From positions 1,302,001 through 1,366,000 of the forward strand of contig CBDHHO010000004.1 of NCBI GenBank assembly GCA_965263485.1: DNA of 64,000 bases. Direction: 5' to 3'. Shown piece after piece: positions 26,347-33,892 of the stretch (its first letter is position 1; each line of letters opens with the position of its first letter). The notes below the pieces were generated by a model. The model saw only the letters and a program-made list of their open reading frames with translations, was not told the origin of the DNA and searched no databases. A program made the translations under genes and the position numbers. The DNA comes from Haliotispira sp965263485. Its GTDB lineage: Bacteria > Spirochaetota > Spirochaetia > SP-2023.

Positions 26347-27498
26347 TTAAATGGTCAGATGATCGGCCTCCAACAACAGCGATAATAATTGGCAGATACC
26401 CTTGCCCAAAGGTTCTAAATGTGCCGATTCATCCTTGCTGCCAGTATTGTCGCCGTTAGTCAGACCTATGGTCACGGCCGGAATATCCCGGGCAATCAGC
26501 GCTGCCAGCTCGGAGCGGCTGGGATAGACCTGAGGCTGGATCCCCAGCCATTCCAGGATCAAGCGGGTACTGCGAACCAAGTTCGAGCGGTATGGAATGC
26601 CGCCCGGCATACGAATGGACAAGCGCTGAAAGGTCACTTCGGCCTCGATTTTAGAGCTGTATTCATCAGACAAATCGCTGATAAAATCTGATAAATCCTG
26701 AATAATCTGACTATCTTCGCCACGAATCTCCAGATTGAGATTCCCTTCGGTCGCCATACGATTAAAGGCATGTCCGGCGCGGATGGAAGTCAGCGAAATT
26801 ACGGTTTTAGGTCGGGAGGGCAGAGGATAGGCGAGCAGAGCGTTGATGATCTCGGTCAGATAGTACAGAGCCCCTGTCTCTTCATGGCTGTGCCGGTCGG
26901 AGCGGCCCTTATAGGTGATACGGCCCCTTAGTACCCCGTGGCTGGTATAGCTCATGCGGCCCAGCTCCAGTGCTTCGAGGCAGATACCATAATCGATTTT
27001 GCGCCTGCCCTGGTCGAGGAAGAACTGCAACCCAGCTAGGTCGCCCGAGCCTAAACTACGGGTCGAGCCCATAAAAATCAGGTTGGCGTTGGGCTCGTAG
27101 TCCAGCTTCTCAAAAAACATTGGCAGAGCGGCGTTGACTGCGCAGCCCAGTCCATTGTCAGCCACCCCGATACCGCTGATCGACTGTGGCTGGATGCTGA
27201 CCCGGTGATCGTAGGTTTCGGCAAAATGGGTGTCCAAGTGAGAGATCACCATGATATTCCGGTCCGGGTCTTTGCCGGGCAGAATGCCTACTGCGTTATC
27301 TTGTTCGTCCATGCCGCACTGCATCAGGTTGCTAGCCGTACTCAGGCGCTCGCAGAAAATTTTGCTGCGCCGGGCTTCCTCAAAAGTTGGCGCGGGCTGT
27401 TCGTTGATCATTACCAGGTTAGTCAGAATCAATTCCTGCAGCTCATTGTATACTGCTTCAATCTTGGGCAACCAGCTATCAAAAAGTTCCCGGTTCAC
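26347..27498 (-). CDS. M20/M42-type metallopeptidase
   Basis: Di-zinc exopeptidase or amidohydrolase fold, 383 aa, cytosolic. VISHLDTHF gives the first His/Asp pair, GVADNGLGCAV the bridging Asp, and CLEALELG and later DIPAVTIGLTNGDN the remaining ligand region. A lid domain (HGVLRGRITYKGRSDRHSHEE) is as in M20 dimers. I prefer GTG 27498 with AGGAGACTGACT before it; the longer frame to 27519 would start inside the MITE terminus. A 5' fragment of this gene (83 codons) is duplicated at 31270-31497. Peptide substrate unknown. Confidence 0.75.
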   Translation of the reverse strand: MNRELFDSWLPKIEAVYNELQELILTNLVMINEQPAPTFEEARRSKIFCERLSTASNLMQCGMDEQDNAVGILPGKDPDRNIMVISHLDTHFAETYDHRVSIQPQSISGIGVADNGLGCAVNAALPMFFEKLDYEPNANLIFMGSTRSLGSGDLAGLQFFLDQGRRKIDYGICLEALELGRMSYTSHGVLRGRITYKGRSDRHSHEETGALYYLTEIINALLAYPLPSRPKTVISLTSIRAGHAFNRMATEGNLNLEIRGEDSQIIQDLSDFISDLSDEYSSKIEAEVTFQRLSIRMPGGIPYRSNLVRSTRLILEWLGIQPQVYPSRSELAALIARDIPAVTIGLTNGDNTGSKDESAHLEPLGKGICQLLSLLLEADHLTI

Positions 27499-27833
27499 AG
27501 TCAGTCTCCTATTGGGCACCTCTCAAAAATTTCAATTTTGCGTAAAATCGTGATCTTTTTCTGCTCATATTGCGCTACGCTCGTATCCCGGGCGAAGTCC
27601 TCATACGCGCGGTGTGCCTCCCGGATCATTTCATCATTTTCCAGCAGTCTCGTTAGGCCCTGATTTTAACTGCCGGGGAACTGTGGAGCAAGGCGCTGGG
27701 GGCGGAGAATGCTCAGGCACGGGGATTTGCGTTTAGGTTGTGAAGGGTTACAAAATATTTTACCACAGAAAGATGCTACGCCAGACCCGGTCTTTTCACA
27801 GGGCAAAGGTTCTGCCTTGCGGCAGGGGTTGTG
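27271..27833. repeat. 563-bp direct repeat, left copy
   Basis: Nearly identical to 31270-31832, constant offset 3999 bp; I noticed two mismatches (near 27335 and 27456) and no indel. It covers the 5' part of the peptidase gene and the upstream half of a MITE-like element. The two copies bracket the MccB-like cassette. Confidence 0.93.
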
Positions 27834-28021
27834 AGGAAGGCCGGGCCTGGCTGTGCACGGCCCTTCCCCGTTCTCCAGCGCTGCGCGTCTCGCGCTGGAG
27901 CAGCCTGCATTTTCTTCCATGCTGAGGCATGGAAGCCTATACAATACAACAAATTATTCTTCGGATTCACTTCATCGCTCCAAAATAGCTTCGCAAGAAG
28001 AGAGAATTTTTAGAGGTATCC
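27514..28021. mobile_element. Large MITE-like element upstream of the peptidase
   Basis: About 508 bp from GGGCACCTCTCAAAAATTTC to GAATTTTTAGAGGTATCC. It contains the subtype motifs CCACAGAAAGATGCTACGCC, GGGCCTGGCTGTGCACGGCC and TTCGCAAGAAGAG, plus ~150 bp not seen in other copies, suggesting an insertion or nested element. Its right end lies 11 bp before the -35 box of the peptide promoter. Confidence 0.6.
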
Positions 28022-28032
28022 ATAAGTTTTTA

Positions 28033-28062
28033 TTGACAAAGGCCAAATGCTCATGCTATAAT
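28033..28062 (+). promoter_or_regulatory. Strong sigma-70 promoter of the peptide gene
   Basis: TTGACA (28033-28038), 18-bp spacer, TATAAT (28057-28062) with an extended TG motif (TGCTATAAT). Both hexamers are perfect consensus. Predicted start near 28069, giving a ~50-nt leader before the peptide ATG. Confidence 0.85.
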
Positions 28063-28121
28063 GCGACTCCAGAGATTGTCTCTTTATCAATTGCAAATTG
28101 TGAAAGGCGGGAGAAATCAAT

Positions 28122-28184
28122 ATGAGGAACTTTCAATTCAATGTTGAGCAAGTCTCGGTTTCATTAGCTAATGAGGTAGGATGA
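28122..28184 (+). CDS. Putative precursor peptide of a microcin C-like system (20 aa)
   Basis: ATG 28122 has AAAGGCGGGAG at good spacing. Product: MRNFQFNVEQVSVSLANEVG. It sits between a consensus promoter and a strong hairpin, with a MccB-like gene downstream, the position of mccA. E. coli MccA is the heptapeptide MRTGNAN; the first seven residues here (MRNFQFN) also begin MR and end in Asn, but translation continues for 13 residues and ends in Gly. Known MccB enzymes adenylate a C-terminal Asn, so either the substrate rule differs, the peptide is trimmed, or this is not the substrate. Assignment is by context. Confidence 0.6.
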   Translation: MRNFQFNVEQVSVSLANEVG

Positions 28185-28199
28185 GCTACAACGTTATGT

Positions 28200-28239
28200 C
28201 TGTATAGTCGCCCGAAGTTTGCTACTGGCGACTATACAG
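28200..28239 (+). terminator. Hairpin between peptide gene and mccB-like gene
   Basis: CTGTATAGTCGCC pairs perfectly with GGCGACTATACAG around a 14-nt loop, followed by TTTATATT. A weak terminator here would give more peptide mRNA than enzyme mRNA, as described for the mccA-mccB gap in E. coli. Confidence 0.75.
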
Positions 28240-28304
28240 TTTATATTGCTTGTATATCCCCATCTTTGCTGTAAATAGTTGTAGTGAAGATAAGAGTAAA
28301 TACA

Positions 28305-28503
28305 GGGTCCCTCTAAAAATTTCCCACCACAGATAAGATACTGCGCCAGCTCGCAAAAAAAGGAAGGTCGGCCGTGCACGGGCCTTGCCGTTCTCCAATG
28401 CTGCGCCAGCTCGCATTGGAGCCTTCGTCTCCCATCAAAACGCGGTACAGCGTTACAGTTTGTATAATTCCCGCAGAAAGCGATACCATTTTTAGAGGTG
28501 TCC
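28305..28503. mobile_element. MITE between peptide gene and mccB-like gene
   Basis: GGGTCCCTCTAAAAATTTCC to CATTTTTAGAGGTGTCC, 199 bp, GCGCCAGCTCGC subtype. It separates the peptide hairpin from the enzyme gene. 28504-28635 carries no recognised gene; a TATAAT at 28546 lacks a well-placed -35. Confidence 0.7.
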
Positions 28504-28772
28504 TACAGTGAGTATTAATTTACAGATAATCTATCATTGATTTGCATATAATAGGTGACCCAGATTGGAACAGGATTCATTGATAATCTCTCCAAGAGTG
28601 GTTCCCAGCTTTGCTATTGCAGGATAGAATCTAATATGGACGATATTTTTATTTAAAGCATCATATTAGAGATTATAAGATTAATGAAGAGTTAGTTTTA
28701 ACATATTCAGGGAAATCCTTTCGAATAGATGATACAGATGATTATATTTACACGGTAGTTCAGTTACTAAAA

Positions 28773-29720
28773 ATGGATATTCCGCTTTCCAAAATGTTGG
28801 AGATATTGAACGAGAAATATAGTCAATATACAAAAAAAGATTTGGAGAGTCTTTTAAATTCAATGATTGGGAATAACTTTATCAGTAAAAAGGTTAATTA
28901 TTTAAAATACTTTGATAAAATCTATTTAGATAGATTTACAAGGAATATTGGTTTCTTAGACTACCTCTGTAATATAGAAGAAAATCCATATGAATTGCAA
29001 AATAAAATCAAAAATGCCAAAATTATATTGTTAGGGATAGGTGGTATTGGTTCTCATATATTAACAGATATGCTTGCATTGGGAATAAATAATATAACTG
29101 CGGTAGATTTTGATAGAGTTGAGTTAAGCAATTTTAATAGACAAATACTATATAGTGAAGATGACATAGGAGAGTTAAAAACTGTATCTGCAAAAAAAAG
29201 AACAGATTCTTATTACAAAAATAATAAAGTTAAATTTGTAGAAAAATATATTGAAACTGAGCATGACATCAAAGAGTTAATTATTGATAATGATATAGTT
29301 ATAGGTGCATTAGATAGACCTAATGATATATATAAAAATATTAATAAAGCCTGCGTTGATCTTTCAATTCCCTATATCTCTAATCTGATATCAGTTAATT
29401 CAAGCCAGATGTTTACTGTAATACCAAGTAAGTCAGGATGCCTAGAATGTTGGCGAAATACTTCTAATGTGCATACTGATAAAAAATTAATTGAATTAGA
29501 AGAAAATAACTTTCTAGATCGACACAGGCTTTCGGCCCCTGTCAATTTGGTTGCAACCAGTGCCGGGCTACTAATTAACGAACTAATTAAATTGATCATT
29601 CATAAAGGAGATCTTATCGGATTAAATAATTTGATTCATATACCATTTGAAACAATGATTCCTTTTAAAAAAGAAGAGTGGCATTTAGATAAGAATTGCC
29701 CTGTATGTGCCAATAAATAA
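28773..29720 (+). CDS. MccB-like peptide adenylyltransferase (ThiF/E1 fold)
   Basis: Activates a peptide C-terminus with ATP in microcin C-type biosynthesis. From ATG 28773 it is 315 aa. The adenylation core KNAKIILLGIGGIGSHILTD (Gly-rich ATP loop) is followed by VDFDRVELSNFNRQILYSEDDIG, where the Arg and Asp are conserved in E1-like enzymes. Zinc cysteines are GCLEC and CPVC at the C-terminus. The segment RNIGFLDYL before the core matches E. coli MccB RNFLHYQSY. The family's N-terminal peptide-clamp domain continues upstream in the same frame to 28635 but without a start codon; ATG 28636 reaches it only after a -1 shift at the T5 run 28646-28650. AT-rich compared with host genes. An MFS exporter follows after 20 bp. 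Confidence 0.82.
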   Translation: MDIPLSKMLEILNEKYSQYTKKDLESLLNSMIGNNFISKKVNYLKYFDKIYLDRFTRNIGFLDYLCNIEENPYELQNKIKNAKIILLGIGGIGSHILTDMLALGINNITAVDFDRVELSNFNRQILYSEDDIGELKTVSAKKRTDSYYKNNKVKFVEKYIETEHDIKELIIDNDIVIGALDRPNDIYKNINKACVDLSIPYISNLISVNSSQMFTVIPSKSGCLECWRNTSNVHTDKKLIELEENNFLDRHRLSAPVNLVATSAGLLINELIKLIIHKGDLIGLNNLIHIPFETMIPFKKEEWHLDKNCPVCANK

Positions 29721-29740
29721 ATCTGACGTTGTTATAAATT

Positions 29741-30928
29741 ATGATAAAAAAGATATATATTGCCTACTTTTTTTCCTTACTAGGCGATAATTTATTCCTA
29801 ATAGCCTTGCCACTGCTCATTTATTCAACGACCCAAAATGCCATTTATACATCTTTAGTTTATGCTATAGAAAAAGTTCCCTATGTGCTGGTTATGCCTT
29901 TTATGGGAGGAATCATAGCTAAATTTTCTAAAAGGAAACTATTGCTAATAACGGATATGGCTTCCTTTATTATTATGACTTTAATATCTGTCTCATCCTA
30001 TCTTACCTTAAATGGTAGTCTCAGCGTAGAATTTATATTCATACCCGTTTTCTTTCTGGTATCACTGGATTCGATCAATCATCCCGCTTTCCAAGTCTTA
30101 GTCCCGAAGATTGTAGGCAAAAATGAGTTGGCCAAAGTAAATTCAACAATGAATATAATGAATAGCTGTCTTTCCATATTCGGCATGATACTGGGAGGAA
30201 TATTAGTTGCAGTAATTGGTTTTACATCAATATTTCTATTAAATGCCTTATCTTTTTTGATCAGTTTTTCAATTATATCCACATTAAGCAGGGATGAGAG
30301 CGACAAAGATATGAAAATAAAAAAACCTCTGGGAGAACTTATAAAAAATACCAGAATCACCTTCTCCCACACATTGACGAAATACTTAACGTTGTACCAA
30401 TTCTTTGCAAATATATCTATTTCTTTAGTAAATGGTGGATTCATTTATTATTTAAAATCAAACCTAAATTTAAACGATGCCCAAGTTGGCTATACTTTCG
30501 GCGTTGCAGCCATAGGGGCTATATTTGGGGCTGGTATCAGCCCCAAATTAATGACGAAATTTAAGCATACATATTTATTTCAATGGTCTGGCACAGGCAT
30601 TGCGTTCGCTTGTATATCTCTAATATTGGCTGATTCTATTTACTCCGCAATAATATTCAAATTTATGTTAAATTTCTTTTCTTCTATGATGGTCATTTTG
30701 ACTTTTACAATCAGACAACGAAAAATAGAAAAAGATACGCTTTCCAGAGTAATCACAATATCCAGGCCCTTTGTATTTCTCCCGGTTCCTGTGGCTTCTA
30801 TATTGACCGGCTATCTGTTGCAACTTGATTTGGGTGTTTATTATATATCTATCCTTGCCTTCTTTATACTCATCATAACCACAATAATAGGGTGGTTTAA
30901 TAAATCATTTATCGATTTTCCCAACTAG
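29741..30928 (+). CDS. MFS efflux transporter of the MccB-like cassette
   Basis: 395 aa, about 12 hydrophobic segments, MFS_3/EntS-like. The start MIKKIYIAYFFSLLGDNLFLIALPLLIYS resembles drug and siderophore exporters (quoted here only as IAYFFSLLGDNLF). The cytoplasmic loop after helix 2 reads GGIIAKFSKRKLLLITD, the MFS motif A position. It is 20 bp behind the adenylating enzyme and equally AT-rich, so presumably one operon; in microcin C loci the MccC exporter occupies this place and gives export plus producer immunity. No MccE/MccF-like immunity gene is present. No clear ribosome-binding site. Confidence 0.8.
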   Translation: MIKKIYIAYFFSLLGDNLFLIALPLLIYSTTQNAIYTSLVYAIEKVPYVLVMPFMGGIIAKFSKRKLLLITDMASFIIMTLISVSSYLTLNGSLSVEFIFIPVFFLVSLDSINHPAFQVLVPKIVGKNELAKVNSTMNIMNSCLSIFGMILGGILVAVIGFTSIFLLNALSFLISFSIISTLSRDESDKDMKIKKPLGELIKNTRITFSHTLTKYLTLYQFFANISISLVNGGFIYYLKSNLNLNDAQVGYTFGVAAIGAIFGAGISPKLMTKFKHTYLFQWSGTGIAFACISLILADSIYSAIIFKFMLNFFSSMMVILTFTIRQRKIEKDTLSRVITISRPFVFLPVPVASILTGYLLQLDLGVYYISILAFFILIITTIIGWFNKSFIDFPN

Positions 30929-30945
30929 AGTGTTCTGATGTACGG

Positions 30946-31109
30946 GGGTACCTCTAGAAACCCGCTTTCGATGCTGAATCAGCGAGATTTTGCCGATAGC
31001 GAGGAAGTGAAGCTGAAGCATACTTTGTTGTATGGTAAGGCTTTGCTGACGAAGCTATTCGGCAACAAGATTGCGATTCAGCGCGGAATTGGAATTTTTA
31101 GAGGTGCCC
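30946..31109. mobile_element. Full-length MITE downstream of the cassette
   Basis: 164 bp, termini GGGTACCTCTAGAAA and TTTTTAGAGGTGCCC. Inverse orientation relative to the 23062 copy and clearly homologous through the core (CATACTTTGTTGTATGG, ATTCGGCAACAAGATTGCG). Confidence 0.8.
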
Positions 31110-31185
31110 TTTAGAGGTCCCCTCCAAAAACTTGCAGGTTAAAGTGGCAAGAATCAGTTTGCGTTTGAGCCCAGCTCTTTGCTCG

Positions 31186-31518
31186 TTATCGTCCGCTTTC
31201 TTTCACTCGTAGTCTCACTTGGGAATGTATGGCTGCATTGACGAGTGAAAGGCTGGAGCCTTGGTCTGCTTTGCCGGGCAGAATGCCTACTGCGTTATCT
31301 TGTTCGTCCATGCCGCACTGCATCAGGTTGCTGGCCGTACTCAGGCGCTCGCAGAAAATTTTGCTGCGCCGGGCTTCCTCAAAAGTTGGCGCGGGCTGTT
31401 CGTTGATCATTACCAGGTTAGTCAGAATCAATTCCTGCAGCTCATTGTATACTGTTTCAATCTTGGGCAACCAGCTATCAAAAAGTTCCCGGTTCACAGT
31501 CAGTCTCCTATTGGGCAC
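31186..31518 (-). pseudogene. Truncated duplicate of the M20/M42 peptidase gene
   Basis: The first ~83 codons (from 31518 or GTG 31497 down to 31270) are identical in frame to the peptidase at 26347-27498, with one conservative codon change near residue 20. Then the sequence leaves homology at GILPGK and runs 28 unrelated codons to a stop. Both metal-binding halves are lost, so it is non-functional. Confidence 0.88.
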
Positions 31519-31832
31519 CTCTCAAAAATTTCAATTTTGCGTAAAATCGTGATCTTTTTCTGCTCATATTGCGCTACGCTCGTATCCCGGGCGAAGTCCT
31601 CATACGCGCGGTGTGCCTCCCGGATCATTTCATCATTTTCCAGCAGTCTCGTTAGGCCCTGATTTTAACTGCCGGGGAACTGTGGAGCAAGGCGCTGGGG
31701 GCGGAGAATGCTCAGGCACGGGGATTTGCGTTTAGGTTGTGAAGGGTTACAAAATATTTTACCACAGAAAGATGCTACGCCAGACCCGGTCTTTTCACAG
31801 GGCAAAGGTTCTGCCTTGCGGCAGGGGTTGTG
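31270..31832. repeat. 563-bp direct repeat, right copy
   Basis: Same orientation as 27271-27833. Left junction: homology starts at TTTGCCGGGC; right junction: ends at GGCAGGGGTTGTG. Beyond the right junction the MITE right half present in the left copy is missing. Confidence 0.93.
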
Positions 31833-32282
31833 CGCATTGATTCGGGAAGGCCCTGTACGATTCCAGGGTCCGCATAAGGATTCGGCTCTGCGTGGGACGT
31901 GTGGAAATAGTGATATTTTCCTATCATTTGATGTTTTTATGCTATTGTCAGGAGGTTTTTTCTGTGTTAGACTCAACAAACAACTAAAGAGGTCCCCTAA
32001 ACATGATCTGAGGGCATCTCTCTTTAACTGACGAAGCGATTCGGCAATAAGACGCCGCTCAGCATCAAAAGGCGGTACAATTGCTACGGCGAAGCGGAGC
32101 GATTGTACAATTCTCGCGAAGCGATACCATTTTTAGAGGTGCCCTTTAGTTTTTTGTTTTCTTACCGAAAAGATACAAAGCTGGTTTTGGGTTTTAGAGG
32201 TATCCCTTAGTTCATCGAAACAATTCCGGTCTGCGCCGGAATATCATATTTTTCATAGTTTTTGCATACGAGTATTGCACCA
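31833..32282. other. Non-coding DNA with MITE fragments
   Basis: Includes a MITE-like stretch 32011-32144 (AGGGCATCTCTCTTTAA to ATTTTTAGAGGTGCCC) and a lone right end GTTTTAGAGGTATCCC near 32192-32207. TCCTATCATTTGATGTTTTT at 31920 resembles a stretch at 40897 upstream of the desaturase gene. No gene seen. Confidence 0.5.
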
Positions 32283-32583
32283 ATGAACAAGAATTTAGTA
32301 GAATTCGCACATCGCACATCGCACATCGCACATCGCACATCGCACATGAACCGCATCTGAGTCAGCAGAAATCCCCAGAGATAAATCTATACCGCAGGAA
32401 ATTTTCTTTTTCTGCGGTTTTTTTGCGCCCGTTTGTCCTCTTTTCTCTGGCACTACTCGTCGCCTTACCCCCAGTTTTAACCACGAAAGTACACAAAAAA
32501 ACACGGCCCCGGATCTTACTTAGTGGAGCATTGTCATACCACACTTTTACTGAGTGGTATTATTTTAATCGGGAGAATGACTA
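32283..32583 (+). pseudogene. Remnant of a heptamer-repeat lipoprotein gene, signal-sequence region only
   Basis: ATG 32283 opens MNKNLVEF, then the (GCACATC) tract, and stops at 32357. In another frame the sequence downstream reads YRRKFSFSAVFLRPFVLFSL, which resembles the signal region YSRKNYFSEGVSCPFILLFV of the lipoprotein at 5601. As at 5443, one extra heptamer would put the ATG in phase. No lipobox Cys and no mature domain remain before the ABC gene at 32584. Confidence 0.5.
32307..32348 (+). repeat. Heptanucleotide tandem repeat (GCACATC), six copies
   Basis: Five perfect units plus a sixth ending in G. The unit differs by one base from the CTCATCG tract at 5469 (same rotation: GCTCATC versus GCACATC) and has the same copy number. 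Confidence 0.93.
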
Positions 32584-33870
32584 ATGGAAAAACGACAACT
32601 CAAACGATATAGACTTGTTTTTACCGCAATTTTTGTTTTTGTGCTAATCATGAGCTGTGCTAAAAAGACGAATGCAGCAAAGAGCGCGGCAGGGGATGAC
32701 GAGATTGGTGGGGATTTAACTTTTATCATCTGGGATCCCAGTCAGAAACCATCTATGGATGCTGGTATCGATCTGTTTACCAAGGAGTATCCCAATGCTT
32801 CAGTATCACTACAGAATCTTCCTTGGGGGGATTACTGGCAGAAGCTGCGCACGAGTGTCAGCGCCGGCAACATGCCTGACATATCTTGGGCACATGTTAT
32901 GCAGTTTAATTTGTTCGCCTCCAGCGGGGCTCTGATGGACTTGACTGATCGTATAGCTACTGATCCGGAAATTTCTATGGATAATTATCAAGAAAGTATA
33001 GTCAAGTTGTATCAGTATGAAGGTGTTCAATATGCTATTCCTAAAGATTTTGACACCATTGCCCTGTGGTATAACAAAACTCTTTTTGACCAAGCGGGAA
33101 TACCTTACCCGAACGATCAGTGGACTTGGGATGACATGGCTGCCGCTGCTGAAAAATTGACTAATAAGGAAGAAGGTATCTATGGTTTTGTTGATGGAGG
33201 GGCTCAACAGGGTTATTGGAACTTTATTTATCAAAATGGAGGTTATGTCATACGTCCTAACGGTAGGAGTGGCTTTGATATGCCAGAAACAATAGAGGCA
33301 GTGAAGTTTTATGCCAATTTTGTGAAGAATGGATCAGCGCCTGCTCCTGGTGAAGGAGGTTATGATTTGCTCTTGTCTGGTAAGTTAGCCATGGCCCAGA
33401 TGGGATCACCTTCGGTTCAGTTTGTATATAATAGCGACTATGCCAGAAATAATATGGACTTAACCATACTCCCCAGAGGTAAAAAACGCGCTACGATCTC
33501 CAATGGTCTGGGCTACTCGATCGCAGAGAATACCAAAAATCCAGAAACTGCCTGGGCTTTTGTAAAGATTATGGGGGAGGGAGAAACACAGCAGATGCAA
33601 GCTGCGTATGGCTCTGTGATACCAGCTTATAAAGAAGGAACTTACCAACCATGGGCAGATTCATTCGACGCTGATTTCAGCTCGCACTTAGAAGTTTATC
33701 TGGAGCAACTCCCTTACGAAGTTGGTTTTGTAACAGCCCCTGGGCAGGCTGAGTGGTTTCCTCTGATGCAAGAAACTATGGGGAAGATTCTTGGTGGGGT
33801 GGTTCCCGTAGAAGATGGACTAAAGAAACTAGCGGAAAAAATGAATCGAATTATTGATGAAAACAGCTAG
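32584..33870 (+). CDS. Carbohydrate ABC transporter substrate-binding lipoprotein (importer A)
   Basis: Extracytoplasmic sugar-binding protein of the MalE/UgpB type. 428 aa; lipoprotein signal with lipobox LIMSC. DLTFIIWDPSQKPSMDAGIDLF and VSLQNLPWGDYWQKL open the binding fold, PDISWAHVMQF and DLTDRI follow, and the IPKDFDTIALWYNKTLFDQAGI hinge segment is characteristic. FVKIMGEGETQQM near the C-terminus replaces the usual AWEFIKF. It leads an operon with two permeases (33893, 34786). No ATPase gene; a shared MsmK-type ATPase elsewhere is expected for such importers. Confidence 0.9.
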   Translation: MEKRQLKRYRLVFTAIFVFVLIMSCAKKTNAAKSAAGDDEIGGDLTFIIWDPSQKPSMDAGIDLFTKEYPNASVSLQNLPWGDYWQKLRTSVSAGNMPDISWAHVMQFNLFASSGALMDLTDRIATDPEISMDNYQESIVKLYQYEGVQYAIPKDFDTIALWYNKTLFDQAGIPYPNDQWTWDDMAAAAEKLTNKEEGIYGFVDGGAQQGYWNFIYQNGGYVIRPNGRSGFDMPETIEAVKFYANFVKNGSAPAPGEGGYDLLLSGKLAMAQMGSPSVQFVYNSDYARNNMDLTILPRGKKRATISNGLGYSIAENTKNPETAWAFVKIMGEGETQQMQAAYGSVIPAYKEGTYQPWADSFDADFSSHLEVYLEQLPYEVGFVTAPGQAEWFPLMQETMGKILGGVVPVEDGLKKLAEKMNRIIDENS

Positions 33871-33892
33871 GCACACTTAAAGAGGCTGAACA

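Noticed and set aside
26347..27498. M20/M42 peptidase as an immunity enzyme of the MccB-like cassette
   Set aside because: Known MccF immunity peptidases are serine peptidases of family S66; this gene is a metallopeptidase in older flanking DNA and only its 5' end is copied by the repeat.
27514..28021. CRISPR or retron-like ncRNA in the long hairpin-rich element
   Set aside because: Termini and internal motifs match the dispersed MITE family; no reverse transcriptase gene is nearby.
28565..28627. TTG-started 20-codon ORF (MEQDSLIISP..) as the microcin precursor
   Set aside because: Weaker start and no dedicated promoter; the peptide at 28122 has consensus promoter, good ribosome-binding site and hairpin.
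32295..32504. Cys-rich minus-strand ORF (MCDVRC repeats) opposite the second heptamer tract
   Set aside because: Product of reading the 7-bp repeat on the other strand; no start signals.
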